64,000 bases of DNA from Rhizobium sp. BK313 (GTDB lineage: Bacteria > Pseudomonadota > Alphaproteobacteria > Rhizobiales > Rhizobiaceae): contig NZ_JACHZQ010000003.1 of the NCBI RefSeq assembly GCF_014193655.1, positions 742,189 through 806,188 of the forward strand, given 5' to 3'. The notes under the pieces are model-generated. The model worked only from the letters and a program-made list of their open reading frames with translations. It had not been told where the DNA came from and did no database searches. This document shows, in pieces, positions 26,119 through 33,762 of this stretch. Each line of letters opens with the position of its first letter. Position 1 is the stretch's first letter. A program made the position numbers and the translations under genes.

Positions 26119-27006
26119 TCAAATCTTGTAGATCGGATCAAAAGAGCCCTTGACCGTAGGGCCGAGTTCTAGAAGCGCACCGGCTTGCGGCTGCATCGAG
26201 CGGGCGTCTTCGTCGAGACCTTCCCAAGCTGTCGTCACCGCGAGACGATCTGCATTTTGGCCGATGAAGGCCGGGCAGGAAGGCTGCATGGCGGGCACGC
26301 GATAGCGCTCGATGCGCAAGCCGTCGGGACTGTAACGATCGACGAAACCGGAGCCCCAACGGGCGTTCCAGATGTAACCGTCGGCATCGCAGACCGAGCC
26401 GTCGAGGCCGCCGGGGTCCTCCATGCTGTCGACCATGACAATCGGCTCGCCGACCGGCATTCCGGTCAGCGGGTCAACCAGCACGCGCATCAACTGGCTG
26501 ATGCGGGTATCGGTGAAATATCCGATCGTGCCGTCGGGTGAAAAGCAGATGGAGTTCGGAATGCTGAGCTGATCGAAGATCTTTGTCACCTTGCCGCCCG
26601 CGACATGATAGATCGCGCCGGCATGCATTTCCGCCCGCTTGCCCATGGTGCTGATCCACAACGACCCGGAAATATGCGTCCGCCCGTCATTGGAGCGGTT
26701 CTCGGGCTTATCCGCCTCGATCGCGGCATAAAAGGTCAGTTCACCGGATCCGATATCGCGAAGAAACAGCCCCGCTTCGGTGGCGATCAATTGCCGTCGG
26801 TCGTCAACACGGGCGAGTACGCTCGCCATCATCGGCAGAGCGTGAACTTCCTTCTTGCCCGTCGGGAGATGCAGTTCATGTAATTCCTTGCCGAGAATGT
26901 TGAACCACCAAACCGTATCCGTGTCGGGATCATAGGTCGGTCCCTCGCCCAGGGCCGATGCGGTATTGCAGAGAATATTGCCCTGGAAATCATGAATGTC
27001 GGTCAT
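26119..27006 (-). CDS. SMP-30/gluconolactonase-family sugar lactonase
   Basis: A 295-residue beta-propeller of the SMP-30/Gnl/LRE family, expected to hydrolyse a sugar lactone with a divalent metal. Family signatures include LGEGPTYDPDTDTVWWFNI (metal-ligand Glu near residue 21), PNSICFSPDGTIGYFTDT and DPGGLDGSVCDADGYIWNARWG. Placed after the dgoA and dgoK genes, it probably opens D-galactono-1,4-lactone to galactonate. It starts 5 bases after the dgoA stop and is the last gene of the operon. Confidence 0.87.
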   Translation of the reverse strand: MTDIHDFQGNILCNTASALGEGPTYDPDTDTVWWFNILGKELHELHLPTGKKEVHALPMMASVLARVDDRRQLIATEAGLFLRDIGSGELTFYAAIEADKPENRSNDGRTHISGSLWISTMGKRAEMHAGAIYHVAGGKVTKIFDQLSIPNSICFSPDGTIGYFTDTRISQLMRVLVDPLTGMPVGEPIVMVDSMEDPGGLDGSVCDADGYIWNARWGSGFVDRYSPDGLRIERYRVPAMQPSCPAFIGQNADRLAVTTAWEGLDEDARSMQPQAGALLELGPTVKGSFDPIYKI

Positions 27007-27011
27007 ATGGG

Positions 27012-27647
27012 TCAGGCTCCTACAGCAGCATCATAGGCGTAAATGGTCACCTTGGCGCGTTCGGCAACCTCTGCTGTCGTCATTCCCGGCTTGTAGAGGC
27101 TGGTGCCGAGACCGAAAGCCAGGATGCCGGCCTTGGTGTAATCGGCGAAATTCTTGTCCGAAACACCGCCGACCGCCGCAATGACAAGCTCGGGGGGCAG
27201 CACGGCGCGGATGGCGGTGATCCCGGAGGCACCGAGCACCCCGGCCGGGAAAAATTTAAGACCCGTCGCACCGGCACGCGCAGCCGAAAGCGCTTCCGTC
27301 GCGGTGAATACGCCAGGCATCGTCACCATGCCCTTGTCGCGGGCGCGGCTGATGACCGCAGGTTCGACATTCGGCGTCACCAACAGCTTGCCCCCTGCGG
27401 CGTCCAGCCGATCGACATCTTCCACGGTCAGTACCGTGCCGGCACCGATCAGGCAGTCAGCAGGCGCCATCTTGGCGGCGATCTCGATCGAGCGGAAGGG
27501 CTCCGGCGAGTTCAGCGGGATTTCGATCGCCGTCAGGCCGGCATCGATCAGCGCGCCGACGATATCAGCCGTCTCTTCGGGCTTGACGCCGCGGAGAATG
27601 GCGATGAGCGGGCGCTTCATGGGAGGGAAGGGGATGCGGGTCGTCAT
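27012..27647 (-). CDS. dgoA: 2-dehydro-3-deoxy-6-phosphogalactonate aldolase
   Basis: Splits 2-keto-3-deoxy-6-phosphogalactonate to pyruvate and glyceraldehyde 3-phosphate. The 211 residues form the class I KDPG/KHG aldolase barrel: LIAILRGVKPEE at the start, the Glu of AIEIPLNSP, and the Schiff-base Lys in GLKFFPAG near residue 131. Assignment to the galactonate branch rests on the adjacent kinase. Its ATG overlaps the dgoK stop as TGATG, so translation is coupled. Confidence 0.9.
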   Translation of the reverse strand: MTTRIPFPPMKRPLIAILRGVKPEETADIVGALIDAGLTAIEIPLNSPEPFRSIEIAAKMAPADCLIGAGTVLTVEDVDRLDAAGGKLLVTPNVEPAVISRARDKGMVTMPGVFTATEALSAARAGATGLKFFPAGVLGASGITAIRAVLPPELVIAAVGGVSDKNFADYTKAGILAFGLGTSLYKPGMTTAEVAERAKVTIYAYDAAVGA

Positions 27648-28579
27648 CAGCTTTTTCTTTCGTCATTCGGCCAGATCGCCTTTGCCGCAGCGGAAAGCCC
27701 GCGGCGGACGGCGGCATCGGCGTCAACAGTCGTATAGGTCAGGCCCAAGGTGCGGAATGCATCTTCGTAGAGCGTCTGCAGGCGTCCGGAAGCGACGAGA
27801 GTAATCGCAGCCCCTTGTCCGGCAGATGACAGCGCCCCTGCGATTTCGGCGCCGATCAGCGTGCCCGAGATTAGCGCCTGCGCCCCCGCCGCCGTCAAGC
27901 CATGCAGAAGTTGGCCTGCGCGAGCGGTGAAGAGCAGGTTTGTGGCGAGTGCCGGCTTGTTGAAGGCGGCTTTGATCGCGGAGCCGAAGGCGGCGCTGTC
28001 TGCGGACAAGTCGGCCGCACCGGCAACAGCATGGGAAAGGATGCTGTGCTTGGTGATCACATCGAAGAGTTCGCCGGTCATGAAGGTCGAAAAGCCGGTG
28101 ACTTGGCCACTCACGACACGCACCCATTTCGAATGCGTGCCAGGCATGCAGACGACCTGTTCGCCCTTGGCGTCGGCCGCGATGACGCCGAGCAATTGCG
28201 TTTCCTCGCCGCGCATGACGTCAGGCGCTTCCTTGGCGCGTTGCGCGAGACCCGGCAGAATACGGACATCGCGCGATTGGCCGGGCACGGAGACGGCACC
28301 CTTGAGGATGGCGGAAAGCGACGTGGGGGTGTCGATATAGCCGGCTTCCACCCAGCCCTGACGCGCTCCGGCCATGCCGCAGACGATGACGGGAAGGTTT
28401 TCCGGCGCGGCGAGGGCATCAAGATGCGATTGCAACACCTGGACAAAGCCTGTCTGAGCAGCCGATGTCATGCCTTCGCCGCTACGGCGCTCGCCGAGAA
28501 TGCTGTCATCCTCGCCGATCAGCCACAGTCGGAAACTGCTGGTGCCCCAATCGACCGCGATATATGCGGGACTCGTCAT
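27647..28579 (-). CDS. dgoK: 2-dehydro-3-deoxygalactonokinase
   Basis: Phosphorylates 2-keto-3-deoxygalactonate at O6 with ATP. The 310-residue protein belongs to the DgoK family, with the ATP-binding start AVDWGTSSFRLWL, PGTHSKWV near the middle and the GTLIGAEI helix. I chose the ATG at 28579 (MTSPAYIAVDWG); it overlaps the stop of a 15-codon reading frame as TAATG. The frame remains open upstream through repeated EVFSDEK, which I read as a by-product of the local repeat. Its stop overlaps the dgoA start. Confidence 0.9.
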   Translation of the reverse strand: MTSPAYIAVDWGTSSFRLWLIGEDDSILGERRSGEGMTSAAQTGFVQVLQSHLDALAAPENLPVIVCGMAGARQGWVEAGYIDTPTSLSAILKGAVSVPGQSRDVRILPGLAQRAKEAPDVMRGEETQLLGVIAADAKGEQVVCMPGTHSKWVRVVSGQVTGFSTFMTGELFDVITKHSILSHAVAGAADLSADSAAFGSAIKAAFNKPALATNLLFTARAGQLLHGLTAAGAQALISGTLIGAEIAGALSSAGQGAAITLVASGRLQTLYEDAFRTLGLTYTTVDADAAVRRGLSAAAKAIWPNDERKS

Positions 28580-28641
28580 TAGAAAATACCCCGACTTTTC
28601 ATCAGAAAATACCTCTGGTTTTTCATCAGAAAATACCTCCG
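28577..28641 (-). repeat. triplicated gene-end/start module between the SDR and dgoK genes
   Basis: On the minus strand the motif GGTATTTTCTRATG occurs three times at 24- and 23-base spacing: at the end of the SDR gene (TGA stop with overlapping ATG), in the middle, and at the dgoK start (TAATG). Between copies the sequence GAAAA follows. It looks like two tandem duplications of the original SDR-stop/dgoK-start junction. Confidence 0.8.
28579..28626 (-). CDS. possible 15-codon coupling ORF between SDR and dgoK
   Basis: The ATG at 28626 overlaps the SDR stop (TGATG) and opens a frame reading MKNQRYFLMKSRGIF, whose TAA overlaps the dgoK ATG (TAATG). The peptide ends in GIF like the SDR protein, as expected from duplication of the SDR gene end. 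It could carry ribosomes across the duplicated segment. Whether it is translated cannot be told from sequence. Confidence 0.35.
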   Translation of the reverse strand: MKNQRYFLMKSRGIF

Positions 28642-29396
28642 TCAACAATGATGGACTGCGCGGTGATGCTGCCCGAGCAGTTGGATGCGAGAAAAAGCGT
28701 CGGGCCGACCAGATCGGCGGCCTTTAGAATATGCTTGAGGCATTGGCGCTCGATCGTCTTGGCTATGCCTTCCTCGGTTAGCCAAAGCTCCATCTGCCGC
28801 TCGGTGACGACCATGCCCGGCAGAATGGCGTTGACGCGGATGTTTTCCGGGCCAAGACGGCCGGCGAAGCTCTTGGTCAGGCCAATGATGCCGGCCTTGG
28901 CAGTAGCATAGGATGCGAGGCTCGACGGATTCATCATGAAGACGATCGACGAAAAATTGATGATCGCCCCGCCGCCGGCAGCCCGCATGCCCGGTGCTGC
29001 CGCCTGTGAGACGAAAAAGACCTGTTTGAGGTTGATCGCCTGGCTATTGTCCCAATAGTCCTCGGTCGTCGTGTCGATTTCATGCCGGTCGTCCCAGGCG
29101 GCGTTGTTGACGAGGACACGGATCGCGCCGAGATCGGATTCGACGGCAGCGACGGTGCTTTTGATTTCGCCGACGTCGCGCAGGTCGGCATGATAGAAGG
29201 CGACTGGGTGCGCCGATTGCGCCGAAAGCCGGGCGGCAAGCGCCTTGCTCGGCTCTGCCGCTATATCGATGAAGGCGACCTTGGCGCCCTGCTGAGCGAA
29301 ACCTTCAACGAGCGCTGCGCCTATGCCTGAGCCGCCGCCGGTGATCAAGACGGTGCGATCCCTGAGATCGGGAAATTGTGCCTGTGCTTCGGTCAA
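28626..29396 (-). CDS. SDR-family oxidoreductase, probable galactose 1-dehydrogenase
   Basis: A 256-residue short-chain dehydrogenase with NAD(P)-binding GGGSGIG (residues 20-26), NNAA, the catalytic Ser in NFSS and YATAK. As first gene of the dgoK-dgoA-lactonase operon it probably oxidises D-galactose (or a similar aldose such as D-fucose or L-arabinose) to the lactone. The start is TTG at 29396, preceded by a strong GGGAGGGGAG site; no ATG is better placed. The protein ends DGGIF, encoded by the first copy of the repeated module. Confidence 0.85.
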   Translation of the reverse strand: MTEAQAQFPDLRDRTVLITGGGSGIGAALVEGFAQQGAKVAFIDIAAEPSKALAARLSAQSAHPVAFYHADLRDVGEIKSTVAAVESDLGAIRVLVNNAAWDDRHEIDTTTEDYWDNSQAINLKQVFFVSQAAAPGMRAAGGGAIINFSSIVFMMNPSSLASYATAKAGIIGLTKSFAGRLGPENIRVNAILPGMVVTERQMELWLTEEGIAKTIERQCLKHILKAADLVGPTLFLASNCSGSITAQSIIVDGGIF

Positions 29397-29433
29397 GTTC
29401 GTCTCCCCTCCCGGAATAGAAAAATATAACCAT

Positions 29434-29450
29434 GTTCCATTATTCGGAAC
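29434..29450. promoter_or_regulatory. candidate IclR operator
   Basis: GTTCC at 29434-29438 and GGAAC at 29446-29450 form an inverted repeat centred in the 105-base divergent region between the galactose operon and the IclR gene. A related TGGAATTATCGGAT occurs about 15 bases further on. Position and symmetry fit an autoregulated operator. Confidence 0.45.
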
Positions 29451-29501
29451 TGAATTTGACTATGTGGAATTATCGGATTACCCTTTGGCCGTGTCAAGGA
29501 C

Positions 29502-30344
29502 ATGATGGAACGTTGCAGACGTGGCGAGGCGGTCGTGAATTCGAAACAGAGCGACCAAATGGGAGATATCCGCCGTGGCCGGGACACCGGTACGCTCGGT
29601 AAACTCATGGCGCTCATCGATCTCGTTGCGCTGGCCGACAGCCCAATGCGTTTCACTGACATCCTGTCGCTGTCCGATCAGCCGCGTGGCACATTGCATA
29701 GGCAATTGTCGCACCTCGTCGAGGAGGGGCTGTTGGAGACCGATCGGGACGGGCGCTATCTGCCTGGCATCAGGCTCTTGAACCTTGCGTCACGCAGTTG
29801 GGCGCGCAATGAATTCAGAACCGTCGCCGAGCCGCATCTGCGCCTTCTGCAGGGACAGACCGGCGAAACCGTGCACCTCGGTGTCCTGCGCGGCACCGAG
29901 GTTATCTATCTCGACAAGGTCGAGGGCCGGCAGTCCGTGCGCATGTATTCGCAGATCGGCAACGCCTCGCCGGCCTATTGCACAGGCGTCGGGAAGGCCG
30001 CGCTGTCTGCGCTGGACGACTCCAGTCTCGAAGCCCGTATGGCCGGCCTCGAGTTTCGCGCCTATACCGAGCATACCCATCGCAGCGTGGCAGATCTTCG
30101 AGCGGACATCGCTGCTATCAGGACACGCGGCTGCGCTTTTGACCGTGAGGAGCACGAAAGCGGCATATGCTGCGTCGCCGCGCCGATCCGTTCAGACGAC
30201 AGCGATATGCTGGCCGGCGTCTCCGTGACCGGCCCGGCTTATCGTGTCACGCCGGAAAAATTGCAGGAATGGGCACCTTTGGTAAAGGCTGCAGCGGCCG
30301 CCATCATGCAGGATATGCATAGTCGGCTCGGTCCAAGGCGTTAA
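29502..30344 (+). CDS. IclR-family transcriptional regulator
   Basis: A DNA-binding regulator of up to 280 residues. A winged-helix domain (about residues 30-95; TLGKLMALIDLVALADSPMRFTDI) is followed by the IclR effector domain (about 105-275; GETVHLGVLRGTEVIYLDKVEG, GVGKAALSAL, GICCVAAPI). Divergent orientation to the SDR-dgoK-dgoA-lactonase operon suggests it controls those genes in response to a galactose-pathway intermediate. The true start may be later (GTG 29535 or ATG 29559), because the ribosome-binding site at 29502 is weak. Confidence 0.88.
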   Translation: MMERCRRGEAVVNSKQSDQMGDIRRGRDTGTLGKLMALIDLVALADSPMRFTDILSLSDQPRGTLHRQLSHLVEEGLLETDRDGRYLPGIRLLNLASRSWARNEFRTVAEPHLRLLQGQTGETVHLGVLRGTEVIYLDKVEGRQSVRMYSQIGNASPAYCTGVGKAALSALDDSSLEARMAGLEFRAYTEHTHRSVADLRADIAAIRTRGCAFDREEHESGICCVAAPIRSDDSDMLAGVSVTGPAYRVTPEKLQEWAPLVKAAAAAIMQDMHSRLGPRR

Positions 30345-30666
30345 TTTCGCCGATTTTCTCGACTGTCATGTGAAATTCACCAATTTGGCCTTTGGTGTGC
30401 TGGACCTTGGCCAACTTACACGTTTATTCTAGGTCGCTTGATGGGAATCGTGGATGAACCGCCATTCTGCTTAAGTACCTGCCGCTACGCTCGGAGGAGG
30501 TTGGCGAACCGGTTACCGGGCGCCGTAGTAATGAGTGTCGCAGCAGGCGAGATTTTAGAAATTTATATTTGATCATGCGCCGGCTTGCTGGCGTTCATGC
30601 GGTGACCTGGAGGCGTGGAGGCGGCGGTTTCGCGTTTGTGCCCCTCCCTTTACATAAAGAAGACTA
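30345..30666. other. intergenic region upstream of the LuxR gene
   Basis: 322 bases with no convincing gene. TTGGCC (30385-30390) and GGCCAA (30409-30414) form a weak inverted repeat that may end the IclR transcript. The rest should hold the LuxR promoter. I see no lux/tra-box palindrome. Confidence 0.6.
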
Positions 30667-31407
30667 ATGATGGCAGCATTGGTGCAGACGGGAAAGCCCC
30701 CCAGGGGCGAGGACTATATTGATGAAATTACCGGTCTGAAGACACAGTTCGATGTTTTTCGTTTCATGAAGCGGTTGACCGAAGCCTATCGCTGCCGGGC
30801 CTTCATGGTTCTGAACCTGCCGCCGGTTACATCTTTCGAACTGCAGAGCAATTCGGTCATTAACAACTGGCCCGCCGAACTCCTGGCAACCTACGACCAG
30901 GAAGGGCTGATGACGAACAGCCCGGTGCTACGACGCCTGCGCAATTCCACGTTGCCCTTTATTCATGAGACAACAGCTAGCACCAATCGCGACGACGGCA
31001 GGGCCCAACTCATCACCGCCCTGTTCGAACGTTTTCGCATGACACGCTGTATCTATTTGCCGACCCATGATGCATCCGGTCTTCGCGGCGCGGTGTCGCT
31101 TGCCGGCGATCGCGAGCTCTTCACCCCCGAAGAAATCAAGGATCTCTGCTATATCGCAATCCATGTTTTCGATCGGCTCGCGGAAATCCGCAATATGGAC
31201 ATCCGCGTGACCGATGCGCTGACTGATCGGGAGATCGATTGCCTGAACTGGACGGCCGCCGGCAAGACCAGTGCCGAAATCGCAGAAATCCTGACGCTCT
31301 CAGAACACACGGTCAATCACTACCTGAACCGGGCCACCAAGAAACTGGATACCGTCAACCGCACCCAGGCGGTCGCCAAAGCGCTGCGTGTCGGGTTGAT
31401 CAAGTAA
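30667..31407 (+). CDS. orphan LuxR-family regulator with altered autoinducer pocket
   Basis: A 246-residue regulator with an N-terminal autoinducer-binding-type domain (about 20-170) and a C-terminal LuxR helix-turn-helix (about 180-242; LTDREIDCLNWTAAGKTSAEIAEIL, SEHTVNHYLNRATKKL). Aligning NSPV to the DP motif of TraR puts Leu, Ser and His at the positions of W57, D70 and W85, while Y61 and P71 remain. Most acyl-homoserine-lactone contacts are therefore missing. No luxI-type gene is in the window. I recall similar orphan LuxR genes beside an mrp gene in Sinorhizobium. A small hairpin (31419-31444) lies just after the stop. Confidence 0.88.
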   Translation: MMAALVQTGKPPRGEDYIDEITGLKTQFDVFRFMKRLTEAYRCRAFMVLNLPPVTSFELQSNSVINNWPAELLATYDQEGLMTNSPVLRRLRNSTLPFIHETTASTNRDDGRAQLITALFERFRMTRCIYLPTHDASGLRGAVSLAGDRELFTPEEIKDLCYIAIHVFDRLAEIRNMDIRVTDALTDREIDCLNWTAAGKTSAEIAEILTLSEHTVNHYLNRATKKLDTVNRTQAVAKALRVGLIK

Positions 31408-32097
31408 GGCATGATGAAGATCATGGCCAGGAAAGACCATGATCCTAAAAAGTGCGTGGCGGCATTTGGAGAAGATTCTTCTAAGATGAATAATGAGGCC
31501 GCGCGAAATCCGGGCAATTTTCTGCGCTAATTTTGTGCGTTGCACATAAAATTTGCTGATGTCCTCTGCACTGATTTGCGGACCGAAATCGATGCCGGCT
31601 ACGCAACAAATTGAAAAATATACAGTTTTTTGATTTCGCGGAACTGGCACGCTTTCTGCATTTCAACAGGCAGAGGTCCAGAGGGGACTTTGATACCAGC
31701 GCCGATTAACGCGCGCGGATCAGGCAGCCGCTGCCGATGCCACTGTCGTTGCTTCTCCCGGCGACAGGTATCGGCGGCGGCTGTTGCCTATATGGCACGT
31801 CCTCAAAATCAACGCGGTTTAAGGAGCGATTTTTCGCGCATCCGCCCTAGTCCTTTCAAAGCTTTGCTTTATGTCCGCCGCAAACATTTCGCGTCTCCAA
31901 GCGAGCGTTGCGGCTGGTAGGGCTCTAAGCCCGGCGGACCTGCCGGCCGCAACGGACGAAGTTGTTTTGTCGATATTCCCCTTAATTTCGTTTGGCGAAG
32001 TTCCATCACTCCACTATCTAAGCCTGAGAGATCTGGAGCGCTTGCTGCGCGCGTTCGCGCATCGCGCTCCGGATGGAAATCGTGCAGCGAGGATGGA
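31408..32097. other. 690-base region without a clear gene
   Basis: Between the LuxR gene and mrp. It contains an inverted repeat right after the LuxR stop (GATCATGG 31419-31426, CCATGATC 31437-31444), an AT-rich patch at 31535-31640, a sigma-54-like promoter at 31645-31660 and several GC-rich inverted repeats at 31690-31960. Short reading frames here lack ribosome-binding sites and coding character. A non-coding RNA or a long mrp leader is possible. Confidence 0.6.
31645..31660 (+). promoter_or_regulatory. sigma-54 (RpoN) type promoter
   Basis: The 16 bases TGGCACGCTTTCTGCA match the -24/-12 consensus TGGCACGnnnnTTGCW at all fixed positions except one T, with GG and GC at the required spacing. 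The nearest annotated gene downstream on this strand is mrp, 437 bases away. Confidence 0.55.
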
Positions 32098-33246
32098 ATG
32101 GCAGACATCACCAAGGAACAGGTTCTGGAAACGCTGAGAACAGTTCGCGGCCCGGACCTGGAGCACAATATCGTTGAGCTCGGCATGGTGTCGGATGTCT
32201 TCATTTCCGACGCCAAGGTGTATTTCTCGATCACGGTACCGGCCGAACGCGCCAAGGAACTGGAACCGATGCGCCTTGCTGCCGAGCGCGTCATCAAGGA
32301 ATTGCCCGGCGTGAAAGGGGCCTTGGTCGCGCTGACTGCGGACAAGAAAGCCGCGCCAGGTGCACCCGCCGCGCGCCCGGCTCCTGCCCAGCCGCATGCT
32401 CATTCCCACGCGCATCCGCCGCAACAGCCGCCCCGCGCCGGCAAGATCGGCGTTCCCGGCATTGGCGCTATTATTGCTGTTGCCTCCGGCAAGGGCGGCG
32501 TCGGCAAGTCGACCACAGCCGTCAATCTTGCGCTTGGCCTGCTCGCCAATGGCCTGCGCGTCGGCATTCTGGATGCCGATATCTACGGCCCTTCGATGCC
32601 GCGTCTCCTGAAGATTTCCGGTCGGCCGACACAGGTCGATGGGCGCATCATTAACCCGATGCAGAATTACGGTCTCAAGGTCATGTCCATGGGCTTCCTC
32701 GTCGAAGAGGAGACGGCGATGATCTGGCGCGGGCCAATGGTGCAGTCGGCATTGTTGCAGATGTTGCGCGAAGTCGCATGGGGTGAACTCGACGTCCTCG
32801 TCGTCGACATGCCGCCGGGCACCGGCGATGCGCAACTCACCATGGCGCAGCAGGTGCCGCTCGCTGGCGCCGTCATCGTCTCGACCCCGCAGGACCTGGC
32901 GTTGATCGACGCGCGCAAGGGCCTAAACATGTTCCGCAAGGTGGAAGTGCCCGTGCTCGGCATCGTCGAAAACATGAGCTATTTCATCGCTCCGGACACC
33001 GGCGCGCGCTACGATATCTTCGGTCACGGCGGCGCGCGGAAGGAGGCCGAGCGTATCGGTGTGCCCTTCCTCGGCGAAGTGCCGCTGACTATGGGTATCC
33101 GTGAGACCTCCGACGCAGGTACGCCGTTGGTCGCTTCCGACCCCAATGGCACCGTCGCCGGTATCTATCGCGATATCGCCGCCAAAGTCTGGGCGCAGAT
33201 AAGCAGCACGCCTCTGCGCGCGGCACCTTCCATCGTCTTCGAATAA
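32098..33246 (+). CDS. mrp: Mrp/ApbC-family P-loop ATPase, iron-sulfur carrier type
   Basis: A 382-residue cytoplasmic ATPase of the Mrp/NBP35 group, thought to carry and deliver Fe-S clusters. An N-terminal MIP18/DUF59 domain (1-80) is joined by a Pro/Ala/His linker (PHAHSHAHPPQQ, about 98-110) to the ATPase with SGKGGVGKST (about 130-139) and VVDMPPGTGD. The CxxC found after ENMSYF in E. coli ApbC is replaced here by IAPDTGARYD, so the usual bridging-cluster cysteines are missing. The ATG follows GAGGATGG. Confidence 0.9.
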   Translation: MADITKEQVLETLRTVRGPDLEHNIVELGMVSDVFISDAKVYFSITVPAERAKELEPMRLAAERVIKELPGVKGALVALTADKKAAPGAPAARPAPAQPHAHSHAHPPQQPPRAGKIGVPGIGAIIAVASGKGGVGKSTTAVNLALGLLANGLRVGILDADIYGPSMPRLLKISGRPTQVDGRIINPMQNYGLKVMSMGFLVEEETAMIWRGPMVQSALLQMLREVAWGELDVLVVDMPPGTGDAQLTMAQQVPLAGAVIVSTPQDLALIDARKGLNMFRKVEVPVLGIVENMSYFIAPDTGARYDIFGHGGARKEAERIGVPFLGEVPLTMGIRETSDAGTPLVASDPNGTVAGIYRDIAAKVWAQISSTPLRAAPSIVFE

Positions 33247-33477
33247 TTCACAAGGCTTGTGCCAAGCAGCAGTCGGCACGATTGCCTTGCCCGCGCTGTG
33301 TGCTATGACTTCGCAGTATCGTGAATCTGCGGTGAAAGCGCGCATTGAAGGGGTTGTGACTTGATTCTTTGCGAGCTTTGCTGCATATGCGCCGCCGGCG
33401 TGAATTTGGTCGGGCATATCCGATGACGGCCATCCGCCAAATGGTGACTTCGTCTCGCTTGAGCAATCAGCGTTGTC

Positions 33478-33630
33478 ATGACGGACGAAGGATTGGTACA
33501 GCAGCAGGGCAACGGAGCATGGACACGGATTCCCAGTCGGACCGGCGGGATACGCCCGGAGTTTTATGAACTTTTTTCACTGGCCATCGGCAGAATCGCG
33601 GCGAGAGCGCACAAAGCGCCACGGCTATAG
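33478..33630 (+). CDS. possible 50-residue small protein
   Basis: ATG at 33478 to TAG at 33630 encodes a short basic protein whose second half (RPEFYELFSLAIGRIAARAH) could form an amphipathic helix. Codon choice in that half resembles neighbouring genes. There is no good Shine-Dalgarno sequence and I recognise no family, so this is a weak candidate. Confidence 0.3.
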   Translation: MTDEGLVQQQGNGAWTRIPSRTGGIRPEFYELFSLAIGRIAARAHKAPRL

Positions 33631-33705
33631 CTTTGCCTTTCGAGCAATGCCGGGAAAACTGCGCTGCGGTGCTCCGTCCGGAATCGCGAAAAAACTAAAA
33701 GATGG

Positions 33706-33740
33706 AGCGGTTTTGCGATCCTGCGAAAAGATGAACCGCT
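33706..33740. repeat. imperfect palindrome just upstream of corA
   Basis: AGCGGTT (33706-33712) and AACCGCT (33734-33740) are perfect inverted repeats, with partly complementary TTTTGC and GCGAAAA inside. The form resembles the dispersed RIME-type palindromes of rhizobia. It ends 22 bases before the corA start codon. Confidence 0.45.
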
Positions 33741-33762
33741 TGAGCGCGCCGGGGGCGATCCG

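Larger units (their letters stand above)
33247..33762. other. intergenic region between mrp and corA
   Basis: 516 bases. The only frame with some coding character is a 50-codon one at 33478-33630, listed separately. A weak promoter-like pair (TTGCCT near 33281 and TATGAC near 33303) lies at the left, and an imperfect palindrome sits at 33706-33740 immediately before the corA start. Confidence 0.5.

Noticed and set aside
31871..32137. An 88-codon frame running into the mrp start
   Set aside because: It overlaps the start of mrp in another frame, has no ribosome-binding site and no coding character.
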